Source: Chionoecetes opilio
Taxonomy: Eukaryota; Arthropoda; Malacostraca; Decapoda; Majidae
Length of the DNA: 64,000 nucleotides
NCBI GenBank assembly: GCA_016584305.1
Contig: JACEEZ010011116.1
Location: forward strand, 24,900-88,899
Direction of reading: 5' to 3'
The notes under the pieces were generated by a model. That model saw only the letters and a program-made list of their open reading frames with translations. It was not told where the DNA came from and made no database searches. Positions 1-11,300 of this stretch are shown in pieces. Position numbers and translations under genes: made by a program. Each line of letters starts with the position of its first letter. The stretch's first letter is position 1.

Positions 1-2300
1 GATAGACTCCCAGTGGGTAAGGCCACTGGGAGGTGACCTTATCCTCCCTTGTAAAGGTATGTTATAAAATATTTGTTGGCTAGAGATGTAGGTGTGATTC
101 ATGGGTTATTTGTGGTTACATAAGGACTAATGGAATATGTTATCCAGGGTCCCAAGGCAGGAGTGGAGATGGAGGTGATGGCGGCGGCAGCCCTGTTGGC
201 TGGTCCCGAGGTAGCAGTGAATAGAGGTGGAGGTGATGGCGGCGGCAGCCCTGTTGTGGCTGTGGTGGTGGCGGTGCCTTACCAGTGGCGCTGTGTGGGA
301 CAGCCACACACCCACGGCTCCCCCAACATGACACCCACCACGCACTATAGACTCTCGTGTTCCTATCGCCCGGAGAGATAAGTGTGGCGGATAATGATTG
401 AAGTGTGGCGGAGAGTGTAGAATTAAGTAGTCTGTTTCAAATTAGAATAGGATGAAGTATGTTTAATTAAGTAAGATGTTAGGTTAAGAAGTGTGGCGGA
501 GAGTGTAGAATTAAGTCTGTTTCTCTGGTAGAATAGGATGAAGTATGTTTATTAAGTAAGTTAGGTTAAGAAGTGTGCGTATCGTTAGGGATAGGAATAC
601 TTAGAATTAAGGCGGTTTGTGAATGTACACAAGCTGGGAAGTGATACAGTAAAGAGATAAATATATTACAATTAGAAATATATTAACGCGTTGTCATTCA
701 GATCCAACCAGTACTTACATATTTTCTTACATCTTTTATTTTTATTCATTTATATTTTTTTCCCACTTAACGTGGGTGGTGGCAGCAGAATAACCAGGAC
801 TGTGGAGCACACAAGCATTGTGGGCGACACAATTGTATTGGAGAAAAACATGCAGTTCTTTTGATAAAATACCTAATATAGGCGTGGTTAAATTAAACCT
901 TTGGCCAATTTACAGTTCCCATTTCGAGCTATTGCAGTAGATATAATATAAACACAAGCTAAATTCACATGGTAACAATCAATAATATGGGGCACAAAAT
1001 CAAAATAACTATCTGTTATAATGGACGAAAACTGCGCGGTCGCTACCGCCGTTACCACTTACGTATTCTAAATTTTGTTTTCCTCAGTATACTATATAGT
1101 ATTAATCCACTTCCGCGTAACCTTCAAAACTTATATACATATTGTAGAAATGCCAGTTGTCTAATATCGCATACAGGCACACCCTCCCCGTCCAGAGCCC
1201 CACCCAAAGCCACCCATCCTTTAAGAGGTTAGGTTAATAATCTTGACCGGGGGGTCGAGGGGAGCGGAGCTCCCCCGTTAGGTCATTTCATTGTTACTTC
1301 CACACTCTTCCAGACCTGTAGAAAGGTAAAAAATACTTAGATCCAGACAAAGTCATGTTCTAAATATTAGCCATGAAAATCACAGAAAAATATTTTTTAG
1401 TTTTCCGGAAAATAAAAATATCTCTATCTGAAAAAAAACTCCGCTAATTTTAGGCAAGGAAAAACGGGTCAGAGTCTCAGAAATTGACCGCGCAGTCCTT
1501 GTTCACTTTTTACGGCTATCTCGGCTACCGTAGTTATGATGCATTGTTATTCAAAGGGTAACAAGATAATTGCTCGCTTCTATTTACGCGCTGTGTCTGC
1601 ACAGTACAGCTTCATACGGCCTCCGTATGCACATATGTTGTACGTCTTCTAAAAGTATTCGTGCTACTTGTCTAACCAAAGCCAACCATTCACCCACTGA
1701 CTGGGCGATATTAAACTATCGCTATTATACTGAATTCGTACCGTAACGCGTAATTTCTGCCAAAGATGCCAGCAGTGGATGTTGCTGGTACATAATTTAT
1801 TTTTGTTTATCATCAGAATCCTCGTATAATGCGAGCACAGCCCTACACAAGACAGGAGAAAACTCCCCTTCCTCGTGCCTCGCCAGCTGGGTTTGTTTCT
1901 CAAAAAAAAAAACGGGGTTTTTGCGTTCCATTTGTGACACGCGAACCCACAACCAGGAACTGAACACAACCCTGAACTAAAAGAACTGGTTCCAGGAACT
2001 CGTGCACAAATGGAAGAGGCCTTTTAGTTACGAGCGAGCGCGAAGCGCTCGTGAGTCCTCGGTGGATACGGGATTTTTCTTCACTTAAAGTAATCGTCCA
2101 GACCATTTCATCATTCCTGATTTGATGTAGTTAGAGTATAGCCATTATCGAGTGTATCAACAATATGTTGTCACTTCTTGCATCCAGTCAGCCGTTTTTG
2201 AATAATCCGCAATCAAAATCTGTAAATTCCCGAGCTTCGAAACGCTCATGGCAACTGGCAGACGATGCGCCACGGCTCTGTGACGTAGCAAAAGGGAGGC
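1..2300. other. Non-coding flank with two short tandem duplications
   Basis: I see no gene here. Two local duplications stand out. A GGTGATGGCGGCGGCAGCCC segment occurs at about 171-210 and again at about 229-268. An 82-88 bp unit beginning GAAGTGTGGCGG occurs at 400-487 and 488-569, with a third start at 570. A stretch near 1290-1375, containing AAAAATACTTAGATCCAGAC, is repeated with divergence at 31925-32010, so it belongs to a dispersed repeat. The short open frames here have no recognisable domain and are low-complexity or chance frames. Confidence 0.7.
400..569. repeat. Tandem duplication, about 85-bp unit, two copies plus a partial third start
   Basis: The copies at 400-487 and 488-569 share GAAGTGTGGCGG, then GAGTGTAGAATTAAGT, then AGAATAGGATGAAGTATG. 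They differ by small indels only. No function is visible. Confidence 0.8.
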
Positions 2301-2319
2301 TCCTCTTCCCGCGCTGCTG

Positions 2320-2340
2320 TGTGTGTGTGTGTAGTAGTGT

Positions 2341-2376
<36 letters not shown>

Positions 2377-2570
2377 TGTGTGTGTATGTGTCCGTAGTAG
2401 TGTTTGTGTGTGTGGCGTAGTAGTGTTTGTGTGTGTGTGTGCGTAGTAGTGTTTGTGTGTGTGTGTGCGTAGTAATGTGTGTGTGTGTGTGTGTAGTAGT
2501 GTTTGTGTGTGTGTAGTAGTGTTTGTGTGTGTGTAGTACTGTTTGTGTGTGTGTAGTAGTGTTTGTGTGT

Positions 2571-2610
<40 letters not shown>
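2320..2610. repeat. GT microsatellite/minisatellite, left part
   Basis: This is a (GT)n tract with recurrent GTAGTAGTGTTTGTGTGTGT interruptions. The same interrupted unit resumes at about 4998 beyond the inserted LINE, so this and the 4998-6004 block were probably one array. The Cys/Val frames across it are translation of the repeat. Confidence 0.9.
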
Positions 2611-2613
<3 letters not shown>

Positions 2614-2876
2614 AGAATAGAATAGAATAGAATAGAATAGAATTTATTATTGCTCAGACTTTATAAATAAAGTATGGAGCACAGCTCCTATAAGATACAA
2701 TACATTTGGCAGGACATTTCAAACGATACCAATAAGATAAGTGTGCATACATGCACATACAGATAAGTACTACGTAAACTAAAAGTTAGGAGGAATCCAA
2801 TTGTCAATTTCCAAAACTAAGTGACACATAGAAAAATATAAATAAAGATAACTAATAATCAGATATACTTGTTAGT

Positions 2877-3613
2877 TTATCTAAACATGCTCAAAATTGA
2901 TCTGATGAATAATGACAAGTTCTTCAAAACATTCACACTGGTACTTTGCATTAACGCAACATACTTAAAATGCGTTGGCCTAATTGTGTAGTATTTCTGG
3001 ATATACATATCCCGCAGCCTTACAATTTCCTCGTTAGTACATTCGAATAGGACATGAAATTCATCTCCTACAACATTAGCAATACACTTGCTACAAAGAC
3101 GATCTTCTCTGTTAACACCTGCGTATCTACCAACATTTATTGGTAGTCTATTGTTGCTTGTTCTGAATCTAGTTACCTGGATGCGAATACTTTTCGGTAG
3201 TTTGACGAGGTACACCTCCATACCATAAATCTGCTTAATATATTGTAGTTACTGCATAACGATTTTGTTGATAAATTATGATGCCAGGTAGTAATCCACT
3301 GATCCTTTAATCTCACTTCAACTGCTTTCTTAAACCATGTAGTGTTGGGCACATTTTGTGATAACCACATCCCTGACATACCACACTCATTACATATATT
3401 CTTAATGCAGGCAACCCATGGAGAAGTGTATAACCCTAACATATCCAAATGCAACAAACATTGATACATTATATAGCATAATTTAGTGTTTTTACCTGAA
3501 ATTAGCCGAGACCAGTAACCTAACATTCTGCACTTTATATGAATTTCCAGTGGGTACACTCCAAGTTCACCATATACCATATCATTGCTAGCGTTTTTAT
3601 GAACACACAACAT
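2877..3613 (-). pseudogene. C-terminal region of the LINE-A polyprotein, frameshifted
   Basis: This continues the reverse transcriptase frame. The first part (3613 down to about 3225) reads KNASNDMVYGELGVYPLEI, typical of the post-RT region. A frameshift near 3225 moves it to the frame ending at 2877. That frame contains LCSKC, then GDEFHVLFEC, a C-x2-C...H-x4-C arrangement like the C-terminal zinc knuckle of many LINEs. It ends at a stop about 265 bp before the tail. The segment belongs with the RT and is not a separate gene. Confidence 0.82.
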
Positions 3614-3627
3614 CTGTTTTAAAAATT

Positions 3628-4992
3628 TTAAGTGTATATCTCTAGCTCTCTAATCCTATAGTCTCCCCAAATCTCAGCTGCATAGGTCAGTACTGGTAAC
3701 ACCAGGGTATTAAATAATTCCAACTGCATATCAACTGGCAAGTCAAACTTTCTACATTTACCTATTAGTGAATACATTGCTCTTGTTGCTTGTTCTTTCA
3801 AATCTAGCTCTCCTTTACGGAACCTGCCATTGTAATTAAATAATACACCAAGATACTTGTAATCTTCTACCACCTCAACTTTTTCATAACCAAATTCAAA
3901 TTTATAATTACTTAGATGAGTTTTTCCCCTACTGAACACCACTATTTTTGTTTTGTTACAATTAATCTTTAATTTCCACTCATTACAGTAAGTATACAAT
4001 GCTATCAGAGCCTGCTTCATTCCTTCCTCACTGTCACATAATATAATTGTATCATCTGCGTACATTAGAACAAAAAGTTTCAAATAGGAGTTTATCAAAT
4101 CATGACCAAAATCTAGAAAATTGCAGTTACATTCAAGTAATTTTCTTTCAATATCATTAATGTAAAAAGCGAAAAGCAGGGGCGACAAATTTTCCCCTTG
4201 CCTTACTCCCATGTTGCATACAAATGTATCAGACATCTCTTGGTTTAACATTACACAAGACCTGATGTTACTATACATATTTCTGATTACATTAAGTATT
4301 TTCCCATTCACTTTCTCCCTCACTAGCTTGTACCACAAACCCTCACGCCACACCATATCAAAGGCTTTCTTGTAGTCTACGAATAAACAAAAAAGCTTCT
4401 TTTTTCTCCAGTTGAACAAATCAATTACGCATTTAAGCAAAAATATATGGTCTAAAGTAGAGTACTCATGCCTAAAACCAGCTTGTGTTTCATTAATAAT
4501 ATTGCTAGTATCAGAATATTTAGTTAGTCTATCATTGAGTATAGAGGTGAACAGTTTACCCAGGCAGCTAAGCAGGGTGATGCCCCGGTAATTATTGGCG
4601 TCTTGAATGTCTCCTTTGTTCTTATAGAGTGGCACTATCATACCAACCAGCCACTCAGATGGCATGATACCACTATCAAGTATCTTATTAAATAGCTTGA
4701 CATATAGAGGGAACAGAATGTGCTGAGTACTTTTAATATATTCATTTAATATCATGTCAGTTGCTGGGGCTTTATCGTTCTTTAGTTTCTTAATGTTTCT
4801 CTTCACCTCTTCCTCAGTTATGGGGTCATTAAGTATTGGTAAGGGGTCAGTGTTGTTATCATAATCTGTGATTGTGTTTATTGCGATGTTAGAATTACTG
4901 TCATCACTGGCAAGCTGTTTAAAATGCTCATAAAAATTGTTTAGTGTAATGGGAATCTTACTGTTCTTTTTTTTACCATTTAGGATTTTCCA
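3628..4992 (-). pseudogene. Reverse transcriptase domain of LINE-A
   Basis: This frame encodes the reverse transcriptase that would copy LINE RNA at a nicked target. Numbering from the GTG codon at 4806, the motifs are FVDYKKAFD at residues 142-150, GVRQGENLSP at 200-209 and the catalytic YADD at 249-252. The APATDMILNEY motif lies before them. The frame is open upstream of 4806, through TEEEVK and further, to the microsatellite at about 4992, so there is no authentic start. It ends at an early stop at 3628-3630. The next segment continues in another frame, and an extra TA at about 3636-3640 (GAGATATACAC) explains the shift. The catalytic residues are intact but the gene is dead: it lacks its 5' part and is frameshifted twice. 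Confidence 0.88.
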
Positions 4993-4995
4993 GAA

Positions 4996-4997
<2 letters not shown>

Positions 4998-5039
<42 letters not shown>

Positions 5040-5100
5040 GTAGTGTTTGTGTGTGTGTATAGTAGTGTTTGTGTTTGTGTGCGTGTGTGTGTGTGTGTAG

Positions 5101-5136
<36 letters not shown>

Positions 5137-5199
5137 TAGTGTTTGTGTTTGTGTGTGTGCGTAGTAGTGTTTGTGTGTGTGTGTGTGTGTGTGTAGTAG

Positions 5200-5240
<41 letters not shown>

Positions 5241-6004
5241 TAATGTTTGTGTGTGTGTAGTAGTGTTTGTGTTTGTGTGTGTGCGTAGTAGTGTTTGTGT
5301 GTGTGTGTGCGTAGTAGTGTGTGTGTGTGTGTGTGCGTAGTAGTGTTTGTGTGTGTGTGTGTGCGTAGTAGTGTTTGTGTGTGTGTGCGTAGTAGTGTTT
5401 GTGTGTGTGTGTGCGTAGTAGTGTTTGTGTGTGTGTGTGCGTAGTACGTATATATAGTGTGTGTGTGTGTGTGTGTGTAGTAGTGTTTGTGTGTGTGTGT
5501 GCGTAGTAGTGTTTGTGTGTGTGTGTGTGCGTAGTAGTGTTTGTGTGTGTGTGTGCGTAGTAGTGTTTGTGTGTGTGTGTGCGTAGTACGTATATATAGT
5601 GTGTGTGTGTGTGCGTAGTAGTGCTTGTGTGTATGTGTGTAGTAGTGTTTGTGTGTGTGTTGTGCGTAGTAGTGTTTGTGTGTGTGTGTGTGCGTAGTAG
5701 TGTTTGTGTGTGTGTGTGTGCGTAGTAGCCTAGTGTTTGTGTGTGTGTGTGCGTAGTAGTGTTTGTGTGTGTGTGTGCGTAGTAGTGTTTGTGTGTGTGT
5801 GTGCGTAGTACGTATATATAGTGTGTGTGTGTGTGTGTAGTAGTGCTTGTGTGTGTGTGTGCGTAGTACGTATATATAGTGTGTGTGTGTGTGCGTAGTA
5901 GTGTTTGTGTGTGTGTGTGTAGTAGTGTTTGTGTGTGTGTACTAGTGTTTGTGTGTGTGTAGTAGTGTTTGTGTGTGTGTGTATAAGTGTTTGTGTGTGT
6001 AGTA
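4998..6004. repeat. GT minisatellite, right part, with higher-order structure
   Basis: About 1 kb of GT tracts is punctuated by GTAGTAGTGTTTGTG. A variant, GTAGTACGTATATATAG, recurs at about 5441, 5583, 5805 and 5863, which indicates amplification of longer blocks rather than only dinucleotide slippage. No coding capacity. Confidence 0.9.
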
Positions 6005-6009
6005 GTGTT

Positions 6010-6215
6010 GAACCTCAGCAGGCTCCGCTAACACCTGTTCATCCACCTCGTACTCTGGCTCAAACATTTAGGGTTGGGCTCCCATCACAATCTGGTTCGT
6101 TTTCCTCATATACGCGAGCAGCGTCATTTAGTTCGGTCTCAGATTAAGCATCGTACTCTAGATCTATCACAGCGATAGATCCACTGTCTGACACCGAAGT
6201 ACAATCGCTCATCAT
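6010..6215 (-). pseudogene. Short acidic/serine-rich protein N-terminus remnant
   Basis: On the minus strand an ATG near 6214 opens MMSDCTSVSDSGSIAVID, followed by an in-frame stop. After the stop there is acidic sequence (SETELNDAARVYEENE), then a frame change to MFEPEYEVDEQ. Serine/acid-rich starts followed by a F-E-P-E segment occur in N-termini of several transposon-associated proteins, but I cannot name the family. The gene would have continued into the region now occupied by the GT array. It is most likely the 5' stub of a decayed transposon gene. Confidence 0.3.
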
Positions 6216-6654
6216 AACATTTGCCGACAGGTCTCACAGAGGCAGACGAGTGTTGTTTACATTGGAGCGTCCCTTTTGTGACGTCATCAATAACATGCGT
6301 AGCCCTGTTGGAGGGAAGAAAAAAAAATTCGCGCGCTTTTTTACAAAAGTCGTGTTTTTACGGAAATATGGCCTGGAAATCAATTATTTTTGGTGGATTA
6401 GGTATTTTGAATGTGCATTCAACATAATTAGGCAAAAAAATTGGGTCTGGACGATTACTTTTACGACCCTATCGACCGACCGTCACGCTTTTCAGGAGCT
6501 TATATCTTTGGAATCCCGCTTCCGATTGACAAGCGGTCTTCGCCATCTGAGAGTCCCATTCAATCCCTATTCGCGCCTACAGACAAATTTCCTTGCTATC
6601 GGGTTTCTACGGGCTCGCTCGTCCTTCGCCGATTAAGGCGTCTAAGGCGTCTTA

Positions 6655-6922
6655 AGCCCGGTTTCCACCTTCCCGCTTGTACGGCCGCCATACAACAACA
6701 ATGACGTCACCATCATCACCGCTTGAGTGGTATTTGTGGTAACTGGGCACAGTTGGCAACTCCGCTCGAGCGGATACCGCCGAGCGGGAGAGATGACTTG
6801 AATTTAACTTTGTACGGCGGCCGTACAGCGGTACGGCGGTGCGGTAGACTTTGTTGTGACGTCATTGTGACGTCTTTGTTGTTGTACGGCGGCCGTACAA
6901 GCGGGAAGGTGGGAACCGGGTT
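6655..6922. mobile_element. 268-bp MITE, PIF/Harbinger-like
   Basis: The terminal inverted repeats are about 55 bp long with one or two mismatches per 20 bp. The left starts AGCCCGGTTTCCACCTTCCC at 6655 and the right is its near-complement, ending at 6922. A perfect 3-bp TTA lies on each side (6652-6654 and 6923-6925), matching the TWA target duplication of PIF/Harbinger elements. The interior repeats GTACGGCGGCCGTAC motifs and has no ORF. Confidence 0.8.
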
Positions 6923-6929
6923 TTACTGG

Positions 6930-8300
6930 TGTTATCTACGGTACAAAAGTTCACGGCAGGGATGCTCGAAAATCCCTCGTAAGGGACAACTTACGAGTGT
7001 ATGGCTACAATAACCTTACGAGGGTTGGCTGAGGGAGATGCTCGTACCGAGCCGTCACTCCCGTACGGTTATCGGTGGCCTCTGGGTGGGGAATATAGGG
7101 ATATTCTAGGGATATGTGTGGGAAAATTCTGCTAACCAATCACAGAGCAGCGCCTCGCATGACGCGGCTTTATCTAGCCAATCATCATGCTCTCAGCTGT
7201 CAGGGAGCCCGATAAATAAATTTAAAGAGACTTCAAATGCCGCTGTTGTGCTAAATCGGCCTCTTTCGGAAATCGTCCCGCGGACGCTTATTTAACCTAA
7301 ATAACTCTACAAAACTTAACACATCCTATCATAAACCTTACCTAACCTATACCAGACATAAACATAACTTAACCTAAACCTAAAAACTATGTTTGCCGGT
7401 GTTGAGCTAAGATCGGCTGATTTCCGATATAGGGCCGATATTAGCTCACTATCGCCAGAATGTTACGATAATACATAGCTGCCACATTAGCCTTTCAGCG
7501 TAATATTCTCCTACAGATTACTACAGAGACGTACCCAGGGTATACCTTGATGCGCTGATCATAGGTTCGAGTCTCGCGTGCCCGAAATTAGTATCTATAG
7601 ACCACTGGGCCCGCGCCGACGTATGCCGATCCGGGCCGGGGGGGTACTCGTTATATGGACGAGAACTGCGCGGTCTTTAGGTAACAAGACAAAGGGGGGG
7701 GGCTAACACCTCACTGTGAACACTGACATTTGTGTGCAAGGATAGTTAAAATAAATCCTTGTTTGGTTAGCTATACGTGCGTGTACAGTAGCACGTCGAC
7801 TTTTGATACCCACCACCCCCACCGGATCATTTTTAGCGGCCAAACTTGTATGATAAACTATACTTTTTGTTTCAAAAAAGTCGAACGAAATATATTTAAA
7901 TATGGGTTTTAAAACCCTGATAAAATTTTTTTACAAATACTTAGGTATGTAGTTAAATAGAAAATTATGGAGTATAAACAATAAACACATCACATTTAAA
8001 ACCCAAAAGCATGAATGGCTCTATAATAACAATAAGCATAAAGTATAGTGAAACAACTTGTAATTATTGTTGTTGATCTCTAGCCGCTTCAAAATTTCAC
8101 TCCCTTAGGGTTTTAAGGGTGTTTCCCCGACCCCCTTTTCCCCCGGGGTCCGTGCAGTGAAAACGGTTTGAGCACCTCCCTTAGGGGCGTACGAGGAAAA
8201 AAACCCCCTAGGGAAAATACTTAGGGGCCCCGAAAACCTTTTTGCGAGCATTCCCCCCACTCCCTGGAGTGGACTGGGGACCCCAAAACCAAGCCGATCT
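6930..8300. other. No recognised gene; degenerate CCTAA-type tract
   Basis: Interspersed repeat remnants only. About 7290-7395 is rich in CCTAACCTA-like words. A GGTTCGAGTCTC word at about 7564 resembles a tRNA/SINE B box, but no A box is seen. From about 8100 the consensus becomes homopolymer-rich. Confidence 0.5.
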
Positions 8301-8319
8301 CAGAGGCATGCAGCTGAGA

Positions 8320-11300
8320 ACAATGAGATGGAAAGGCCAGGAAAAAAGGAAAACAGTCAAATAGGGTGTGGGATCTGAGAAAGAATGGGTCATGAAGCGA
8401 AGAATAGAGTATGAAAGGGGCATGGGAAGAGTATAAGAGTAAGCAAAAGGAGGTGAAAGCTTGTGAGGAAGGCAAGAGTGAATGAAGAGAGAAAAGTGAT
8501 CAGAGAATTGGGGAAAAAAAGGTGAGGAAGGAGGTGGGGAAGGGGACTATACTTCTTGAAAGAGGAGAAAGCATACAGGAAAGTAGAAAAAATAGGGGTG
8601 AATGCAGGTCACAAAGGGAAAAAGGAAATGGTCGAGCTGTAGAAGACTTCGGGGAAAGATTTTGGGAGTGTAAATGACCCTGATAGTGACTTGGGAAAAC
8701 GTCCCCTTAAGGGGGGAAAAAATAGAGGAAATGAGGATGAAAAAATTAGAAGGGAGAGATTAAAGGGTATTAAAAAAACTAAAAAAAGGGAAAAAGGCCC
8801 CTTGAATGGACGGTATCCCGAAGAATTATATGGAGGGAGGTGAGGGAGAATTTAAAGGAATGCTGAGTTTTGGACATATATGGAGAGAGGAAAAGGGGCC
8901 TGGTCCCCTGGAATGACAGTAGAGTGACCCTCTTAACATAAGGGAGGACAAAAGGGTGGAAGGGAGATTAAAAGTACAGGCCTAGGGGTGTGTGACACGG
9001 ATGTAAATTTCTGTGGTGTACTGAATAAAAGACGGGTGAAGTTGGGAAAAGAAAAAAAGGTGATGGGTGAAGAGCAGAATGGATTCAGAAAAGCAGAAGA
9101 GGTAGGACAATAGTATGTTTGTAATGAATGAATGATTGAGAGAACAAGGAAGGGGGGGAAGAAAGAAATATCTAGCCTTTCTGATAAAAAGCGTATGACA
9201 GATGGATAGGAGAATGCTATGTAAGGTTTTGGAGGCGATTGGCATGAGTGAGAATTTGTTAAAATAATAAGCAGTATGTAGAGAACACACGGCCAAGTTC
9301 AGTAGGGGTGACCCTCGAGCTGGATGGGTGAATAGTAAAGAGGGTAAGACAGGGGGGGTTCCTTTCTCCTTTTATTTTTTTGGATTATTGTTGAGGAAAT
9401 GGCAGTGAGAGTGAAGCTCCCAGCAAACCAGACGGGGGCCCCCGGAGGCCCTCCGTATGTTTTATCGGGGGCCGAGGGAAAGTGACGACGTGGGCCGCGG
9501 GGGAATTTCTCGGGCTCCCCGGCGGGCCGCCCCCAAGGCCCGCCGTAGGGCATATACCATTTCCCGTGTTTTTATTAATGTTGAGGAAATTTTGGTTATC
9601 TTTTAAGTATATGCGATTTAAAATGTTTTAAGGGGGTGTTGCACAACCCATTACCGATTAAAGACTAAGGGGGCGTTAAAAATTTAAAAAAACCTTACAT
9701 ATAATGCAATATGTTAAAAAATTTAACCAAAAAAATTTCCTTTCGTTATCCAGAAAATACGATGAAAAGGAGATTGCTAGGTAGAATTGCTAGGGACATT
9801 GTTTATTTCTAAGTAAAAAAACATTTTCGTTATTGAGTTTACAGTGGTGTAACGGGAAACTGAACGGGTGAACACCATGTAGAAGGAAAGGTTCGGCAAC
9901 ATAACAAAAATCCACCCACTCGTGGTTTTCCAGAAAACGATTTTTTTCACTCAGAACAGCCCCCAGGCGCCGTCAGGAATTCCAAAAAAAAGGGGTTCGT
10001 ACTGAATTTTTAATATTCATCTATTTCGATATAATGAAGGACGAAAACAGGTTTTTAACTAAGTTCTCATTTTTTTATCGACGGGGTTAAGGGTGAAAAA
10101 TTTTTGGGCCCCTTTTGGGGTTTTAAACCCTTTGTAATGGCTATCGTACTTTGGGCATTTTGTACTTGATACGGGAAAAAAGATTTTAATAATATTCTAT
10201 TCTAATCAGATTTTTTTCATATTTTAACCCACATTACATATTCCTTATTGGGTGTACCGTTGAGTATTAATTGTTTTGAAAATATTTTTGGAAGTTTTTG
10301 AAAAAAGGGGAAAAATATGACCTTGTGTTATTCCGAAATAATCTTCCCCGCGGTTAATCAAGTGTTTTTTTATATGATACTAGTACAACACGACTAACTG
10401 AAACCTTTTTCCATGAAACTCCTTCCTATGTACTTTATCTATCTTTATTTTATGTACCCGGGGTTTTCCCCTGAAAAAAAGTTGGAAAAATATTTGAAAA
10501 AAAACTGATATATGAAAATTTCTATAAACTTTTAAAAAAAATTTTTATAACAATTTTAATAGCTTGAAAGGCCTAAATAGTAAAGGTACCGTTTTAGTAC
10601 TATGTATATTACTGAGTTAATATATATAAAAGAAATAAATTTTTTCCCCTTACACATTCCCAAAGCCCCAGGGGCCCCGGAGGATGACGTAAAAGTTGCC
10701 GCGCTGTCACTATATTAATCTACAGCAAGATAATCATAAAAACTTTTGTTTCAAAATGTTTACCATAGAATTTCAATTCTTGAAATTCTGTACTTTAATT
10801 TTCAACTTAGTAAATTTCCCGTCTAAAATCACCAGGGGGCCCCCGGGAGGGTGACGGAGTAAATTGCCGCCTGCGGCCGCCGTTCGCCGCTTAGGGCCCT
10901 ACGTCGGCCCGCCGGTGATGGTTAGCTGGGGTAAGGTCTGGGTGTGAAAATTTGGGAAAATGAAGTGTTGAGTGTATATGTGTAGAGATGATGTGGTGTC
11001 CTTAATGAAAACCACAAGAGCTAAAAGAATCTAAATGTGTGATGAGTATGGAAGGGACTTCAACGTTAGGCTCAGAAAGGGAGAAGAGTAAAGTGTTGGT
11101 GGGAATGGGGATACTCTGATGATGACAGGATTTGGATTGGGGGGAAGAAAAAAAGAGAACAAAAGAACAAGTATTGGGTATTTTGGTTGGGGTGATAAGG
11201 CTGTGAAAAAAACTAAACAGAGAGGATACTAGAGCCCCCCCGGGGGTTTTGGAAAGGCTAGGCAGTGGGGCAAGATGTCGGGCCAAAAAAGTAGAAGTGG

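Larger units (their letters stand above)
2611..4997 (-). mobile_element. 5'-truncated non-LTR retrotransposon (LINE-A), CR1/jockey-like
   Basis: This minus-strand element runs from a 5' truncation at about 4997 to a 3' tail of six TATTC-type pentamers at 2611-2640. It encodes the reverse transcriptase palm and thumb and a C-terminal region with a CCHC-like knuckle, in three frames joined by two frameshifts. GT minisatellite with the same interrupted unit lies on both sides, so the LINE apparently inserted into that array. No endonuclease domain remains. I favour a CR1/jockey-superfamily clade from the RT motifs and C-terminal layout, but the clade is not certain. Confidence 0.85.

Noticed and set aside
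2165..2446. Open frame rich in Cys and Val across the GT array
   Set aside because: It is translation of (GT)n; the same happens at 4995-5240 and 5929-6147.
7530..7620. GGTTCGAGTCTC, a B box-like word
   Set aside because: No A box at the right distance and no cloverleaf; not enough for a tRNA or SINE call.
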